Shown one piece after another: positions 25,286 through 35,372 of a stretch of 64,000 nucleotides of DNA. Numbering within the stretch: position 1 is the stretch's first letter; each line of letters opens with the position of its first letter. The position numbers and the translations under genes are program-made. The stretch is taken from positions 62,001-126,000 of the forward strand of contig NC_089466.1 in NCBI RefSeq assembly GCF_029203305.1. Reading direction: 5' to 3'. The notes under the pieces are model-generated. The model did not search any database. It worked only from the letters and a program-made list of their open reading frames with translations, and was not told where the DNA came from. Origin of the DNA: Yamadazyma tenuis (taxonomy: Eukaryota > Ascomycota > Pichiomycetes > Serinales > Debaryomycetaceae).

Positions 25286-27460
25286 ATGTCAGGCCGCCAC
25301 ACACCCGGAGACAACGAGGCCACGAGTGAGTTCTCGTACACCGATTCCGACGTGTTGAACAGACCCAAAGACGATGAAACCGATAGTTTCTATTCCAGCC
25401 AATATTCCACCATACCACCTCCCAGGAAAGTCAAGACCCCCGGAGACCTCACAGAAGGCAGAGACTCGTACCTCTCTTCGATGCTGGAGTACTCGGCCCA
25501 CGACTTGTCGCAGGTGGCCCGTTCTGTGTCAGTTAAAGTGGTGAATCGGCCTATCGAACCCACCGTTAACCGCTCAGCCAGTATCAAAAAGCTTGAAACT
25601 CAGCAGGAAACAACGGGACGCTTACTGCCAGATATGCTGTATGATACTACAATCGAAGGATCCATTCCACCACGGTCAACTCGTAGGCCCAAGAGTCAGG
25701 TGGTGGATGAATCGAGTTTACAAGCAGAAATCGCCAATTACAAGACCAATTTTCCTGCCAGAGTCCAGTCGATGCAGACCCCCGCATCAGCCCGTGTGGC
25801 GACTAGTACTGCTAGTGGATCAGGTCGTGGCCACAAGACGTCGTTGAGTATTAGTGATGAGTTGGACAAGTTGATGGAGAGAGCCAACTCGATCAAGCTG
25901 AAGTCGTACACGTTTGAAAACTTGGAACCGGGGGACGATCTGTCGGTGGAACTGAAGTACTCCAAGCTTGAGCCACCGTTAGCGGGATACTCCAAAAGTG
26001 CAAATAAACGAAGTCTGAGCGAGAGTTTCAAGACTGCGAGTCTCAACAGTGGTAGTGAGCATAGTGGACCGAGTGAAACCGCATTGAGGTTGCCCAAGCG
26101 CACGGAAGTACCTCCTCGGCCCAGTACTGAGAACTTGGCTCGGGCTCGACAAGTTCTGAGTAAAGTGGAACAGGCGGCAGTCGAAAAGCGATTGCTGCAA
26201 ATGAGTGGTTCATCAAGAGAGAGAATCCATCAAACTTTACCACAACCACCGGTGACGAGTGACGACGAGTCGCATTACTCCGACGACATGTTGACTGGGA
26301 CGGGGCTGCCGGGAATAACCAGGAGTTCGGTGGGAAGTCTAGGATCTCGAGGTCTTGGAATTACAATTCCCGGTAGGTCAATGAGCTCTTTGGCACCCGC
26401 AGAGGTTGTAGTACCAGATAAGGACCTGGCCGAGTCTCTCACCGTAGGCGATAAGCCTGTTAACGAACCCCTGGTACCTGCTACGCTGGAGTCAACAGCA
26501 GTGGTTCCGGCAGACTATTCTCCCAAAGGCTTCGACCAACCTCCACCACCACCACCCAAGGACCTCAGCAGCAAGTCCAAGAGCGAGCACTCCAAGTCTG
26601 ACTTTGATAAATCCGAGCACTCCAAGCCTGAAAACCCCGAGTACTCCAAGAGTGACTATTCGCAGTTGTACGATGGTTCTCCTGACCTAGTCAAGCCTAG
26701 ACAAGTATTTGACGATGAGCAAAACTCGTCCAACTACGAAGATTCTGAGAGAGAACCGCTGGTTCCAGCAGCGGCAGCAGTGGCTGCGGGTGCTGTTGGG
26801 GTGGCTGCCAGTGTTGGTACCACCACCGTCGTTCGGTCTATGTACCCGACGCAAGAGTATACAGAAAACGACGACGAGGTGGTGCGGCCCAACCTCACAC
26901 CGCGGACGGACGCCGTACCTGCCGATCCTGGTGCTATCGACGACCCAGCCACCACCGGCCAGTTCAAGACCCCCGAAGGGCCATTGCTCCACGATACTAC
27001 CATCGCTGTACCGCCAGCACCAGCACCACACCACCCCAACCAATCCCATGATAAGGCACTCGATGACCAATTCTATGATGTCGATGAGCCGGTGGTGGTG
27101 GAGAAACCTGCTCGTGGTAAGTCTGTAAAGGAGTCCACCAAACACCCACGAAAGCCCACACGAAACACCAGCAAGGGCCGCAAGTCCAGGGGAAAGCGCA
27201 CGTCATCCTCGCACGAGGCACTGGGCCTCAAGCCTTTTTCGTATCACACACTCATTAATCTCCTTGAGAGTATAAATGGTACTATTATAGGGGAAGAGTT
27301 CAACCAGCTCAACTTGCCGGTAAAAGAAAAACAACTCATCGAGAAGATTGTGGACCAGCTCTCGCGACTCACACTGGACATGGTACTAGACGAACACCGG
27401 TATGCGGTGGGAATCGACCGACTCGAGCGAGCTCTTCGTGTTCTCGAAGGGTTTATGTAG
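25286..27460 (+). CDS. Large disordered protein with conserved C-terminal helical domain, possibly Nba1-like bud-neck protein
   Basis: The 724-residue protein is mostly Ser/Pro/Glu-rich and disordered. It has proline runs (QPPPPPPKDLS near 420), short SEHSK/SDxDK repeats (about 430-465), an Ala/Val hydrophobic patch (about 492-515) and a basic stretch before the end. The last 75 residues form an ordered helical unit (FSYHTLINLLESINGTIIG through RLERALRVLEGF). Such a C-terminal block on a disordered tail resembles yeast bud-neck proteins of the Nba1 type, which mark old division sites against Cdc42 reactivation. I am only moderately sure of that link. Many SP/TP sites suggest regulation by CDK or MAP kinases. 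Confidence 0.8.
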   Translation: MSGRHTPGDNEATSEFSYTDSDVLNRPKDDETDSFYSSQYSTIPPPRKVKTPGDLTEGRDSYLSSMLEYSAHDLSQVARSVSVKVVNRPIEPTVNRSASIKKLETQQETTGRLLPDMLYDTTIEGSIPPRSTRRPKSQVVDESSLQAEIANYKTNFPARVQSMQTPASARVATSTASGSGRGHKTSLSISDELDKLMERANSIKLKSYTFENLEPGDDLSVELKYSKLEPPLAGYSKSANKRSLSESFKTASLNSGSEHSGPSETALRLPKRTEVPPRPSTENLARARQVLSKVEQAAVEKRLLQMSGSSRERIHQTLPQPPVTSDDESHYSDDMLTGTGLPGITRSSVGSLGSRGLGITIPGRSMSSLAPAEVVVPDKDLAESLTVGDKPVNEPLVPATLESTAVVPADYSPKGFDQPPPPPPKDLSSKSKSEHSKSDFDKSEHSKPENPEYSKSDYSQLYDGSPDLVKPRQVFDDEQNSSNYEDSEREPLVPAAAAVAAGAVGVAASVGTTTVVRSMYPTQEYTENDDEVVRPNLTPRTDAVPADPGAIDDPATTGQFKTPEGPLLHDTTIAVPPAPAPHHPNQSHDKALDDQFYDVDEPVVVEKPARGKSVKESTKHPRKPTRNTSKGRKSRGKRTSSSHEALGLKPFSYHTLINLLESINGTIIGEEFNQLNLPVKEKQLIEKIVDQLSRLTLDMVLDEHRYAVGIDRLERALRVLEGFM

Positions 27461-27701
27461 TAATCAATAGACATATATTTACGATGCGGCGCGCGCGCTT
27501 GCGCTTTTGGGGTAAAAGGCTGGCCGAAGAATTATTTTCTACTAGCCGCCTGACCAATTGAACCAGACAACGTGTGTGATTGAATTGAGTAGACCACACA
27601 CAAGGCGTGACCACTGCATGTACTACTTGTCCTGTGATATCCACTGTTCTTGAAATTAGAAATTAGCTGAGATAACGACAACTCATTCTAGACAGTTATC
27701 G

Positions 27702-29381
27702 ATGGTCGATCACACAGTACCGCTAGGGCGCACAAACTCGCTACCGCCGGACCACCCACTACTACCAGACCGTTCTCCATCACAAGACCACACACGGCCA
27801 TCGCACCACTCTACACCGCCCCAATTATTCATCCAGGTCCCCCAAAACTCCCGTTTTCAGATCCCCCAATCCCATTTCCAGGACTCTCCGCCGGTCCCCG
27901 ACTTATCCACCACTTTGGGAACCCTCAAGGAGGCGCCTCAGTTCACGTCGCCCCAGTTCACGTCGCCCACCGTCAGCGATGCCAGCTTCGAAAGCATCTC
28001 CCAGGTCCCAACACCTATAATCAACAACGGGTCATTTGGTGCCCTCTCTCCTGTTGACAGCGGCCTCGAGTACCCCAAGACAAGGCGGACGACATCCACA
28101 AAGCCACAGAAACCCCCTCGAATTGTGTCGGAATATAAGCCCATCGACCGCGCCGATTTTGTTCCCCAGCCTCATCGGGTTAGCTCGGTGCCAGGTCCTT
28201 CAGAAAAAACATTGGGCCACAGCCTTCGGACGCTTCTGGAGGAGAGTCGACAAGAGGAAGATGTCGAGCGATTCTGGAAGCACCAGATGTTTTTTCTGGC
28301 CAAATTCGATGCCTGGTTTAAATTTGTCAAGATCATTGGGTCGGGCAGTTTCAGCCTTGTGGTGCTCGTGCACGACGTGGATGACGACCGCCGCCAGGCC
28401 GCCATAAAGATCATTTCTATTCCCATGAACAACAAGGCCCAGATCAAGAACTTCAAGTATTTCCTTCGTCGTGAGCTCTCCATTTTGCATCAACTCCACC
28501 ATAAGAACGTGATCCGGCTCTTGGACTATAATATCAGCTTGGACTTGGACTTGAGGGGGTGGGACGAGGGGCCGGGCGACGAGAGTGACCAGGACCACCA
28601 GGATATGGCCCGTGAGTTGTCCAACAGCAGCCTGATAAAGGACCTAGCGTCGCTCCAGCAGAATAATCATCAGCTACTCTTTTTGAACTATTGTCCTGGA
28701 GGTAATCTCTACGAGTTTCTGGTGAGAACGTTCAAGACGTGGAATCAAGACGTGCGGTACTGGAGAGCAGTGGTACAGATTGTGCGGGAGCTCGTGGTGG
28801 CTGTTGACTACATTCATACCAACAACATTGTGCACCGGGACATCAAGCTTGAAAATGTGCTTCTCAATTACACTCTTGATGAACTCATGGAGGAACCGCA
28901 CTTGGAGGGCATCACGTGCCTCACCGACTTTGGGTTGGCAAAGAAGCTCCTGAGCAGCAGTCAAATGCTCTCCACCCGGTGTGGATCGCAGGACTACGTG
29001 GCGCCAGAAATCCTCATGGGGTTAAAGTATAATGGAGTTTTAACCGATTCCTGGGCGGTGGGGGTAGTGATCTACTGCCTAGTAGAGAATCGACTCCCAT
29101 TCGACCTCCCGTCGTACGACGACATGGCCCAGACGGGCATCTCGCCGCTGGTGATCAAGAGGCGCATGGCCAAGAACTCACCGGCCCATCGTATTGCCAT
29201 GATAGACTGGGACTGGTATACGGCGTCGGATTTGGTTGCAAATGCGAGTGATGAGATGAGCCTGTTGATTCGGGGCTTACAGCTGGCAGTCGACGTGTTG
29301 TTGGTGCGAAAGGAGCGCCGTAAGTCGGTGCTGGAGATGCTTGTCAGTCCCGGGTTTGAGTGGGTTCGTCGGCCTTTGTAA
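27702..29381 (+). CDS. PRR1: Ser/Thr protein kinase Prr1-like
   Basis: The 559-residue kinase has a disordered Ser/Pro-rich N-terminus (1-200) and a kinase domain at about 207-550. The glycine loop IGSGSFSLV starts at 212, the catalytic HRD is at 378-380 within HRDIKLENVLL, DFG starts at 409, and the activation segment CGSQDYVAPEILMG has APE at 434-436. The later segments DSWAVGVVIYCLVENRLPFD and AHRIAMIDWDWY match yeast Prr1, which acts on pheromone and cell-wall MAP-kinase output. All core catalytic residues are present, so it should be active. A charged insert (about 285-305) lies between the beta-4 and beta-5 strands. MED14 follows 87 bp downstream. Confidence 0.8.
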   Translation: MVDHTVPLGRTNSLPPDHPLLPDRSPSQDHTRPSHHSTPPQLFIQVPQNSRFQIPQSHFQDSPPVPDLSTTLGTLKEAPQFTSPQFTSPTVSDASFESISQVPTPIINNGSFGALSPVDSGLEYPKTRRTTSTKPQKPPRIVSEYKPIDRADFVPQPHRVSSVPGPSEKTLGHSLRTLLEESRQEEDVERFWKHQMFFLAKFDAWFKFVKIIGSGSFSLVVLVHDVDDDRRQAAIKIISIPMNNKAQIKNFKYFLRRELSILHQLHHKNVIRLLDYNISLDLDLRGWDEGPGDESDQDHQDMARELSNSSLIKDLASLQQNNHQLLFLNYCPGGNLYEFLVRTFKTWNQDVRYWRAVVQIVRELVVAVDYIHTNNIVHRDIKLENVLLNYTLDELMEEPHLEGITCLTDFGLAKKLLSSSQMLSTRCGSQDYVAPEILMGLKYNGVLTDSWAVGVVIYCLVENRLPFDLPSYDDMAQTGISPLVIKRRMAKNSPAHRIAMIDWDWYTASDLVANASDEMSLLIRGLQLAVDVLLVRKERRKSVLEMLVSPGFEWVRRPL

Positions 29382-29468
29382 AATATGTATGTTTTATGTA
29401 CAACATAACAGTATTAAGTTTCCATTTGCGTATTTCGCGCACAAATATTTATCTTGAACCAACAACCT

Positions 29469-32393
29469 ATGAGCGGAGGAACTGCCAACGGTGGATACAA
29501 TCACTTGCCGGCAGCCAACGGCCAGCACAGCGACGGTGCAGATGATATGGACTCTTCCACTGTCGTGGTGGGAGCCGAACTACCTCATGTCACCAGTAAT
29601 ATCATCCCATTGCTGAGCGTGCTAAAGTTCTACTGCCACGAAGCATACAAGCAGTTGAACACCATGGTCGAGAATCTCTCCATCACCCGCAACAAGGAGA
29701 CGGATGTGACTCGTAAGAAGAAGCTCTTGACGTTGATCGTGGGGTTACGCCAGGATTTCATAAAAATTTATGCGTTGGTGAAATGGGCCAGTAAAGCTCA
29801 AGATGTGGGCAAACTCATCGATTTACTCAATTGGTTTCGGACCCAGGAGTTCTACTTCGAGCAGTTGGCGCTTGGGCTAAATGAGCTCAACGGGTTCAGT
29901 GGGGCAAAGTTGCCCAATAGCGACTTGACCACCAGCATGGAGGTGTTGATAAAGGGTAGACCCCAATTACCCTCGTACAATTTGATTAAAAACCCGCCCA
30001 TATCCTCGCAGAAGATTCTCAAGGTTCTCCAGGACTTGAACTTAGCGTTGACTGCTAGAATTGCCTTGAATGACAACATTCCCTCGGAATTGTTGGTGAA
30101 CCACCAGGTGAAAGATGGCCGAATAGTGTTCAAATTGGACAAGAAGTACGAAGCGTGCGTGACTGTCGCCAACGACTTAATCATTGAGCTGGACGAAGAG
30201 TATTCGAGGTCTCCGTACTTCTTGATAGACTTTCACTTTGCATTTGGAATCGATGACGATAATGTGTTGAAGTCGAACTTACCCACACCGCTTCCGCAGT
30301 CATTCTGGACCAAGCTCGAGAAACAAGGCAATTCGGTGCTTTTGAGCTCCAACCTCCAAGGGCTATACCGGTTTTTGAATAACTTCACCAAGAAGTTTAA
30401 GTTTAACTTGATATACCAACAACAGTTGAAGAGCTTAAACGATTTGAAGTGGAAGAACCTCAAGTACAAATACGCCGACAACAAGATTCTCATAAACTAC
30501 TGGAACAACCCATCAAACACCATTGAAATCACCTTGAACGAAGATTTTGAGATTGAGTTCAAGTGGTTCAAAAATAACGAAATCATGACTAACTTGCAGG
30601 ACATTTCCATCAATAACGATGAGTTCAACATCGAGTACTTGTTGAACCTTATCTTGAACAAACACTGTGGCATTTTGGCCAGCAGTATCTCCAGGACCAA
30701 CCCAACTTTTTTCAAGCTTATAAACCCGTATCAGGTGCTTATTAAACTTACCAACTCCAAACCATCGATACTTTCGATCGATTCACTCACGGGTAACTTC
30801 TACTTCACGGAGCCCAACGCTGCACAAGCTCATATCACCAAAAGAATCAACTCTTTCAATTACAATGGTCTGGAGCTGCTGCTCATCCAATACATACACA
30901 ATAAGTTGATTGAGTTGAAGTTGGATACTATTTCCTCCGAAATCAAGAACAAATTGATCACCATCGAGTGGATTTCCAACCACATAATCAACCTTAAGGA
31001 GAATGAGTTAAGAAAACTCGATAAAGACTTGGTGGGAACTGCCTTTAATATCCAATATTTCAAGTGCAAGAATTGGCCATCTTCTTGGTTTTTGATCAGC
31101 GTGGTCGACGAACGAGACTTTAACATCGACTGGTTTGTGAGTCGGATCAAGTCCATTAAAGGTGAGTGGAAACTTGAGTGGGTGACGAATTTGGGCTTAA
31201 TAGACTCTCAATTGAACTTTGAATTCTTTAATAATTTATCAGTGGTTTGTTCCAACAAGATTATCGACAATATGTTGACACAAGAATTGACCATTAAGAA
31301 TGTCAAATTCATTGAGCTTGCCGCAAATCACAGCTTGCTTACCCAATTCCACATGGAGTCGAACAGCGGCAAACGGAACTACGAGTTGATGATTCTAATC
31401 TACAATGGCGGCGAGTACTTGCCAGTGAAAAACTCCAGTAACAGTTTGATCTTGAAAATCGAGTTGGTCAACAACAAGGAGTCCAAGCTTATCAAAGTGC
31501 GCTTGATGTCCAAGTTGAAGTTGGATTCGAGCAAGTTCAACAACCTCAATCTCGATAACATCAAGATCTTGGAACGAGGGGGACAACAGTTTATTGAGAT
31601 TTTCCAGGAGATAAATTTGGGTAACAACGAACTCAATTTGGATGTCAACATCCTCGAGGGTGTGTTTGGATCTCTCAACAAGTTGAACTATTTGATTACC
31701 TTGATGAACGAAGTGATTGAAAATAACGTCGAGGTGCTTGAGTTCAACCAGTGCATCAAGATTAAGATCAATGAAGTGTTCAAGCAGGTGTACATCGAGG
31801 TTCCCGAAAAGGGGATGCGGAACTACCACTACAGATACGATGAGAATGAGGCCAACGATATCAAGCTAATCATCAACTATATAAATAAGTCGATTTCTTA
31901 CGACAAGCCCTACTCGCTTTTGAGTGTGATCAACTACTTCAACCAAATCATGCCACTAATTCAAGGGATTCGGAAGCTTCGAACGCATGTTGATACAAAA
32001 GCTGCTTCTCATAAGCTCAGTAATGGGCTCTGCAAGTTGAATTTTGATTTAAAGTTCGTCAACCTCAACAATCTCCAATTACTTTTCGGGCTTAATTACT
32101 ACAACCCAAACAATACAAAGAAGGTTCAAAGGGATAAAATCATTCTTACAATGAGGTTTAAACTCAATAAGTTCCGGGTGGGAAACCAGTTGGAGATGAA
32201 CTTAAGTTTGCTTGACAATATCAACATCAAGAACTTGAAGTACAAGAAGCTCTTTGAGATGATCTTCAAGCTGTTGAACAAGTATGAAGATGCGGTAAAC
32301 TTGAACTATGATTTTATAGTGGGGATGCCAGTGGTTTCGGAGTTCTTGATGGATGTGGGAAACTGTTTTCTTGAGTATGTGGAGGGAGAGTAG
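29469..32393 (+). CDS. RGR1: Mediator tail/scaffold subunit Med14 (Rgr1)
   Basis: The frame is open from a TTG at 29454; the first ATG is at 29469 (MSGGTANGG), giving 974 residues. The conserved Med14 N-terminal block is at about 34-160 and includes NIIPLLSVLKFYCHEAYKQL, KKLLTLIVGLRQDFIKIYAL and KWASKAQDVGKLIDLLNWFR. Med14 is the backbone that joins head, middle and tail modules of Mediator in the nucleus. The remainder is Asn/Leu/Lys-rich, as often in CTG-clade yeasts. Length is close to Rgr1 (about 1080) though a little shorter at the C-terminus. Confidence 0.92.
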   Translation: MSGGTANGGYNHLPAANGQHSDGADDMDSSTVVVGAELPHVTSNIIPLLSVLKFYCHEAYKQLNTMVENLSITRNKETDVTRKKKLLTLIVGLRQDFIKIYALVKWASKAQDVGKLIDLLNWFRTQEFYFEQLALGLNELNGFSGAKLPNSDLTTSMEVLIKGRPQLPSYNLIKNPPISSQKILKVLQDLNLALTARIALNDNIPSELLVNHQVKDGRIVFKLDKKYEACVTVANDLIIELDEEYSRSPYFLIDFHFAFGIDDDNVLKSNLPTPLPQSFWTKLEKQGNSVLLSSNLQGLYRFLNNFTKKFKFNLIYQQQLKSLNDLKWKNLKYKYADNKILINYWNNPSNTIEITLNEDFEIEFKWFKNNEIMTNLQDISINNDEFNIEYLLNLILNKHCGILASSISRTNPTFFKLINPYQVLIKLTNSKPSILSIDSLTGNFYFTEPNAAQAHITKRINSFNYNGLELLLIQYIHNKLIELKLDTISSEIKNKLITIEWISNHIINLKENELRKLDKDLVGTAFNIQYFKCKNWPSSWFLISVVDERDFNIDWFVSRIKSIKGEWKLEWVTNLGLIDSQLNFEFFNNLSVVCSNKIIDNMLTQELTIKNVKFIELAANHSLLTQFHMESNSGKRNYELMILIYNGGEYLPVKNSSNSLILKIELVNNKESKLIKVRLMSKLKLDSSKFNNLNLDNIKILERGGQQFIEIFQEINLGNNELNLDVNILEGVFGSLNKLNYLITLMNEVIENNVEVLEFNQCIKIKINEVFKQVYIEVPEKGMRNYHYRYDENEANDIKLIINYINKSISYDKPYSLLSVINYFNQIMPLIQGIRKLRTHVDTKAASHKLSNGLCKLNFDLKFVNLNNLQLLFGLNYYNPNNTKKVQRDKIILTMRFKLNKFRVGNQLEMNLSLLDNINIKNLKYKKLFEMIFKLLNKYEDAVNLNYDFIVGMPVVSEFLMDVGNCFLEYVEGE

Positions 32394-32517
32394 GAGTATC
32401 ACCAGTTGTGTAGATCCTAGTACATAATTAAAACTACACAATCATTTAATCAGTCTATTCATTAATTTATTCATTATCATTACCTTTATAATTCGTATAC
32501 TATATTACCCAATCCCA

Positions 32518-33501
32518 TTAGATGAAGCTGCAACTGCTGTTACGCTTGGAGCAGCTTTCACATTTTTCACTGTGATCATTCATCGAACACTTAATTTTGC
32601 GTTTGCGGCAGTTGAAACAGCTACTTTTACGACTGCTGTCGATGACGGGCTTGCCGACCTTTTGTTTATCCGAACGAGTCTTAAGACTCTTTTTGTTGAC
32701 AAGAATATCTTCTTTGGTGAACCCTTTTGAGAACTTGCACTCAAGATCTTTGCAAGCGCAGGACTTACAAGCCCGAAACTTGATAAGTTTAGTGTGCGAA
32801 ACCGTAAGCATCCATGGAGCATCCGAAGGGTCAGAAGCGGGGAGGACTACCAGATGATCGGAGTGCAACGACTCAATTTGGGCAGGCGACAAATTGAATT
32901 CGGTCAAATCATATGCCGCATAGTGAGGTGCTAAAATGGAGATCTCGGCGTTGCACTTGACCTTGCGAGTCCTGCACGAGTCACACGATGGCCCAAGGCG
33001 TTGCCGGCGCTTGTGCAGTTCTTCGATAGGAATAGGCGACGCAGCGGGGGTTATAGGAATAGAAGTGACTGAAGACTTCAGTAAAGTGGGGGTGGTTACC
33101 TTGACGGTGGTGGTGGGGGAAGGCATGACAGTCGCACTAGCATTGGCAGCCGCTGCTACAAGAGCAGCAATCGCGGCCGCACCCGCACTGACATCCGCAG
33201 CACCAGCGACATTTCTTGTTTCGGCCGCGGGACTTTGCAACTTAACCGAGTTGGGAGGGGATAACAGGTCCCGGGTCAGCCTGGGCGATACTTCACCCTT
33301 ACTGTAAGTGTAGCCTCCATAACTGGTATTGAGAGTATTCAAGTTGTGTTCAGTTAACCGTTTCAACGAGTCGATGGGAGGTAAAACAATTTTGGTGGAA
33401 CTAGGAAGTGCCGAGGGTACTGGAAGCCGGACAGGTGATATGGGCCCGACCTTATTACCTCCTTGCATTATGGAATAGGATAACAAATCATTTGATGACA
33501 T
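32518..33501 (-). CDS. SUT1: Sut1-like Zn2Cys6 regulator with two cysteine clusters
   Basis: The 327-residue protein has an Ala-rich spacer (about 99-125), then two cysteine clusters. Cluster 1 is split: Cys 173, 176 and 183 (GPSCDSCRTRKVKC), then a loop of about 61 residues, then Cys 245, 248 and 255 (FRACKSCACKDLECKFSKGF). This long-loop layout with CKFSKGFT is typical of the Sut1/Sut2 sterol-uptake regulators. Cluster 2 is a regular motif at Cys 295, 298, 305, 314, 317 and 324, ending three residues before the stop. Sut1 controls sterol uptake, hypoxic genes and filamentation in the nucleus. The gene sits beside a 1.9-kb spacer rich in CCGG palindromes. Confidence 0.7.
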   Translation of the reverse strand: MSSNDLLSYSIMQGGNKVGPISPVRLPVPSALPSSTKIVLPPIDSLKRLTEHNLNTLNTSYGGYTYSKGEVSPRLTRDLLSPPNSVKLQSPAAETRNVAGAADVSAGAAAIAALVAAAANASATVMPSPTTTVKVTTPTLLKSSVTSIPITPAASPIPIEELHKRRQRLGPSCDSCRTRKVKCNAEISILAPHYAAYDLTEFNLSPAQIESLHSDHLVVLPASDPSDAPWMLTVSHTKLIKFRACKSCACKDLECKFSKGFTKEDILVNKKSLKTRSDKQKVGKPVIDSSRKSSCFNCRKRKIKCSMNDHSEKCESCSKRNSSCSFI

Positions 33502-34326
33502 GGTGGAAATGTAGAAAATGGCAGTTTGAAAAAAAAAAACCTGGTGGCAGGATGGGTTTATATTTATAGCTGGGGTTACGGATAAGACAGGTTATCACAT
33601 GGAAAGTAAAAGTCCGAATTTTGAATTCGGATATTTGAGTATTTTGTCTTGTGATACGTAAAAGGCCGATTTGAAATGGGTGTTTGACGCTTGCAACTTA
33701 CAGATATGGTTGGCGGATATGAAGGAGGTATAGTTACATAGGTAGAGGTGAGTTGTTAGATGTTGTAAAAAAATGCCGATGGGTGGAGGGGTCAGTTGAC
33801 TCACCCAAACCTCGGAGAATTTAGCATGAGTCTTCCTGGTAAAGTGGGTTCGGGACCGAGAACAAAAAAAGTGAGCCAATGCCAGTGTGATCCTGGTAGT
33901 GAGGGTCGAATGGCCCCAAGCTCCGATGCGCACGACGCTAAGTGGCGGTCTTTTGCGGGTGATGTCGGAAGAGAACATACCGGGTATGGGCATTTCTGGT
34001 CCGTAGTTCTACGCTCCTGGATTCCATGGATTCAATGGTCAAGTCCGCATTTAGCCCCCAGACAATTTTGACTGCTATTTTATTGCCGAGGGAGAGATTG
34101 GAGAAGAAAATTGGGGTAGCTGGATTCTCCGCCAGCCCAGTATCAAGGTGTGGAGAAAAAGTCCGAGGCCCAGGCCTCCGGAAGAGATTGAGGACTAAAA
34201 AAGAATTGCACGGGCGACGAGCGCCCTGACTTCCTTTTCCCCGAAAAGACCGCCCAAGTGAGAGGCTGCGGCTTTGGAAAATGTGGGCTTCCTGATAGTA
34301 CGGGTGGTGGCTGCCCCCAGGTTAAA

Positions 34327-34436
34327 GTCCGGACTCCGATCGGGAAATTGCTAGGTCAACTCCACGGATATCAATATCCCTCAGGGCATATGGCCCAACA
34401 TAAACATAACTCCGGAGTTAGGTACGGAGTCCGGAC
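34327..34436. repeat. 12-bp inverted repeat GTCCGGACTCCG / CGGAGTCCGGAC with a central palindrome
   Basis: The arms are 34327-34338 and 34425-34436 and are exact reverse complements, 86 bp apart. Between them, 34408-34419 is the perfect palindrome AACTCCGGAGTT. Each element contains TCCGGA, the kind of CGG-containing site bound by zinc-cluster dimers. Confidence 0.7.
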
Positions 34437-35002
34437 CATCAGGAATCGGAAGGGACTGCTCAGGGGTTGGCTGATGACGGCGTTAGGATGGGCGGCAGTC
34501 AGAGGTAACTGTGGCAAATTTATCGGATGGACGGGGGGAGGGGGCCGTTCAGCCTCACCTAGCAGTTCCAGAGGGCTGACCATAGGTGATCCTCGGCGCA
34601 AGGGCCGGGGGAACAAACTCACCGAGTGCAAGTAGTTTAATTGCATGCGGATTCGGAGGGCTCATCCCATCGCGTTTGGGCGCGGTTGGCTGGAGACCCT
34701 CGGGGGCGATCGTAGCCAGTGGGCGCGAACGCCGTGGTCACATGATGGTGCGGGCCAGGTCGGGCGAGCATTTCGCACGACCCCACTGCAAAACGGTGAG
34801 TACCGAGATGAGAGGATCAAGAGGGTTTATTGGTATGGGTGTATGGATAAGAAATGGCACATGGAAAAGGTCACAGGTGTGAAGACTTTGGAGGGTGTAT
34901 GTATCATACTGGAAGGGTCTTTAAATGTGACCCAAGTCCACTCTGTAGCACCACTTGTGAGAGACTTGATATCAAAGGGTATCACACCCGAAGGCCCATG
35001 TG

Positions 35003-35177
35003 ATCCATCACATGTGATCCATCACATCTTATACACCACATCTTATATATCACATCTCATACATCCCATCTCATACATCACATCTTATACATTATACATC
35101 ACATCTTATACATCACATATTATACATCACATCTTATACATCACATCTTATACATCACATCTGATCCATCGCATCCG
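35003..35177. repeat. 14-bp minisatellite, about 12.5 units
   Basis: Units read ATACATCACATCTT with single-base variants. They start at 35003 and continue in strict 14-bp steps except for one half unit (35087-35093). The array lies 195 bp upstream of the gene at 35373. Confidence 0.9.
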
Positions 35178-35372
35178 ACATCACAGCGATCGCGACACCG
35201 CGACACCTCTCCCGCGACACCGCTGTTTACTTCTCGCCCCAAACCGTCGCACCGCACTTCCATCTACATAATCCTCTTTTTCATCCCTCTTCTTCATCCT
35301 CTTCTTCATTCCAACTTCACCTCCTTCATCTACTTCACCTCCACCACCCTCTTAACTATACACCAAGTTAGC

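Larger units (their letters stand above)
33502..35372. other. 1.9-kb divergent spacer between the Sut1-like gene and the 9-residue-repeat gene
   Basis: Several frames of 90-208 codons cross this region, but none has family character; the longest simply reads through the minisatellite. The left part (33540-34850) is more GC-rich than its neighbours and has a cluster of TCCGGA palindromes and a 12-bp inverted repeat. The right part holds the 14-bp minisatellite. No tRNA or mobile-element signature was found. It looks like a long regulatory region of a developmental regulator gene. Confidence 0.5.

Noticed and set aside
34258..34635. 125-codon frame, Gly/Arg-rich
   Set aside because: GC-rich spacer without conserved features; competing frames overlap on both strands.
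34645..35271. 208-codon plus-strand frame in the SUT1-like spacer
   Set aside because: Its second half is only the 14-bp minisatellite read through, the rest has no family character or usual codon pattern.
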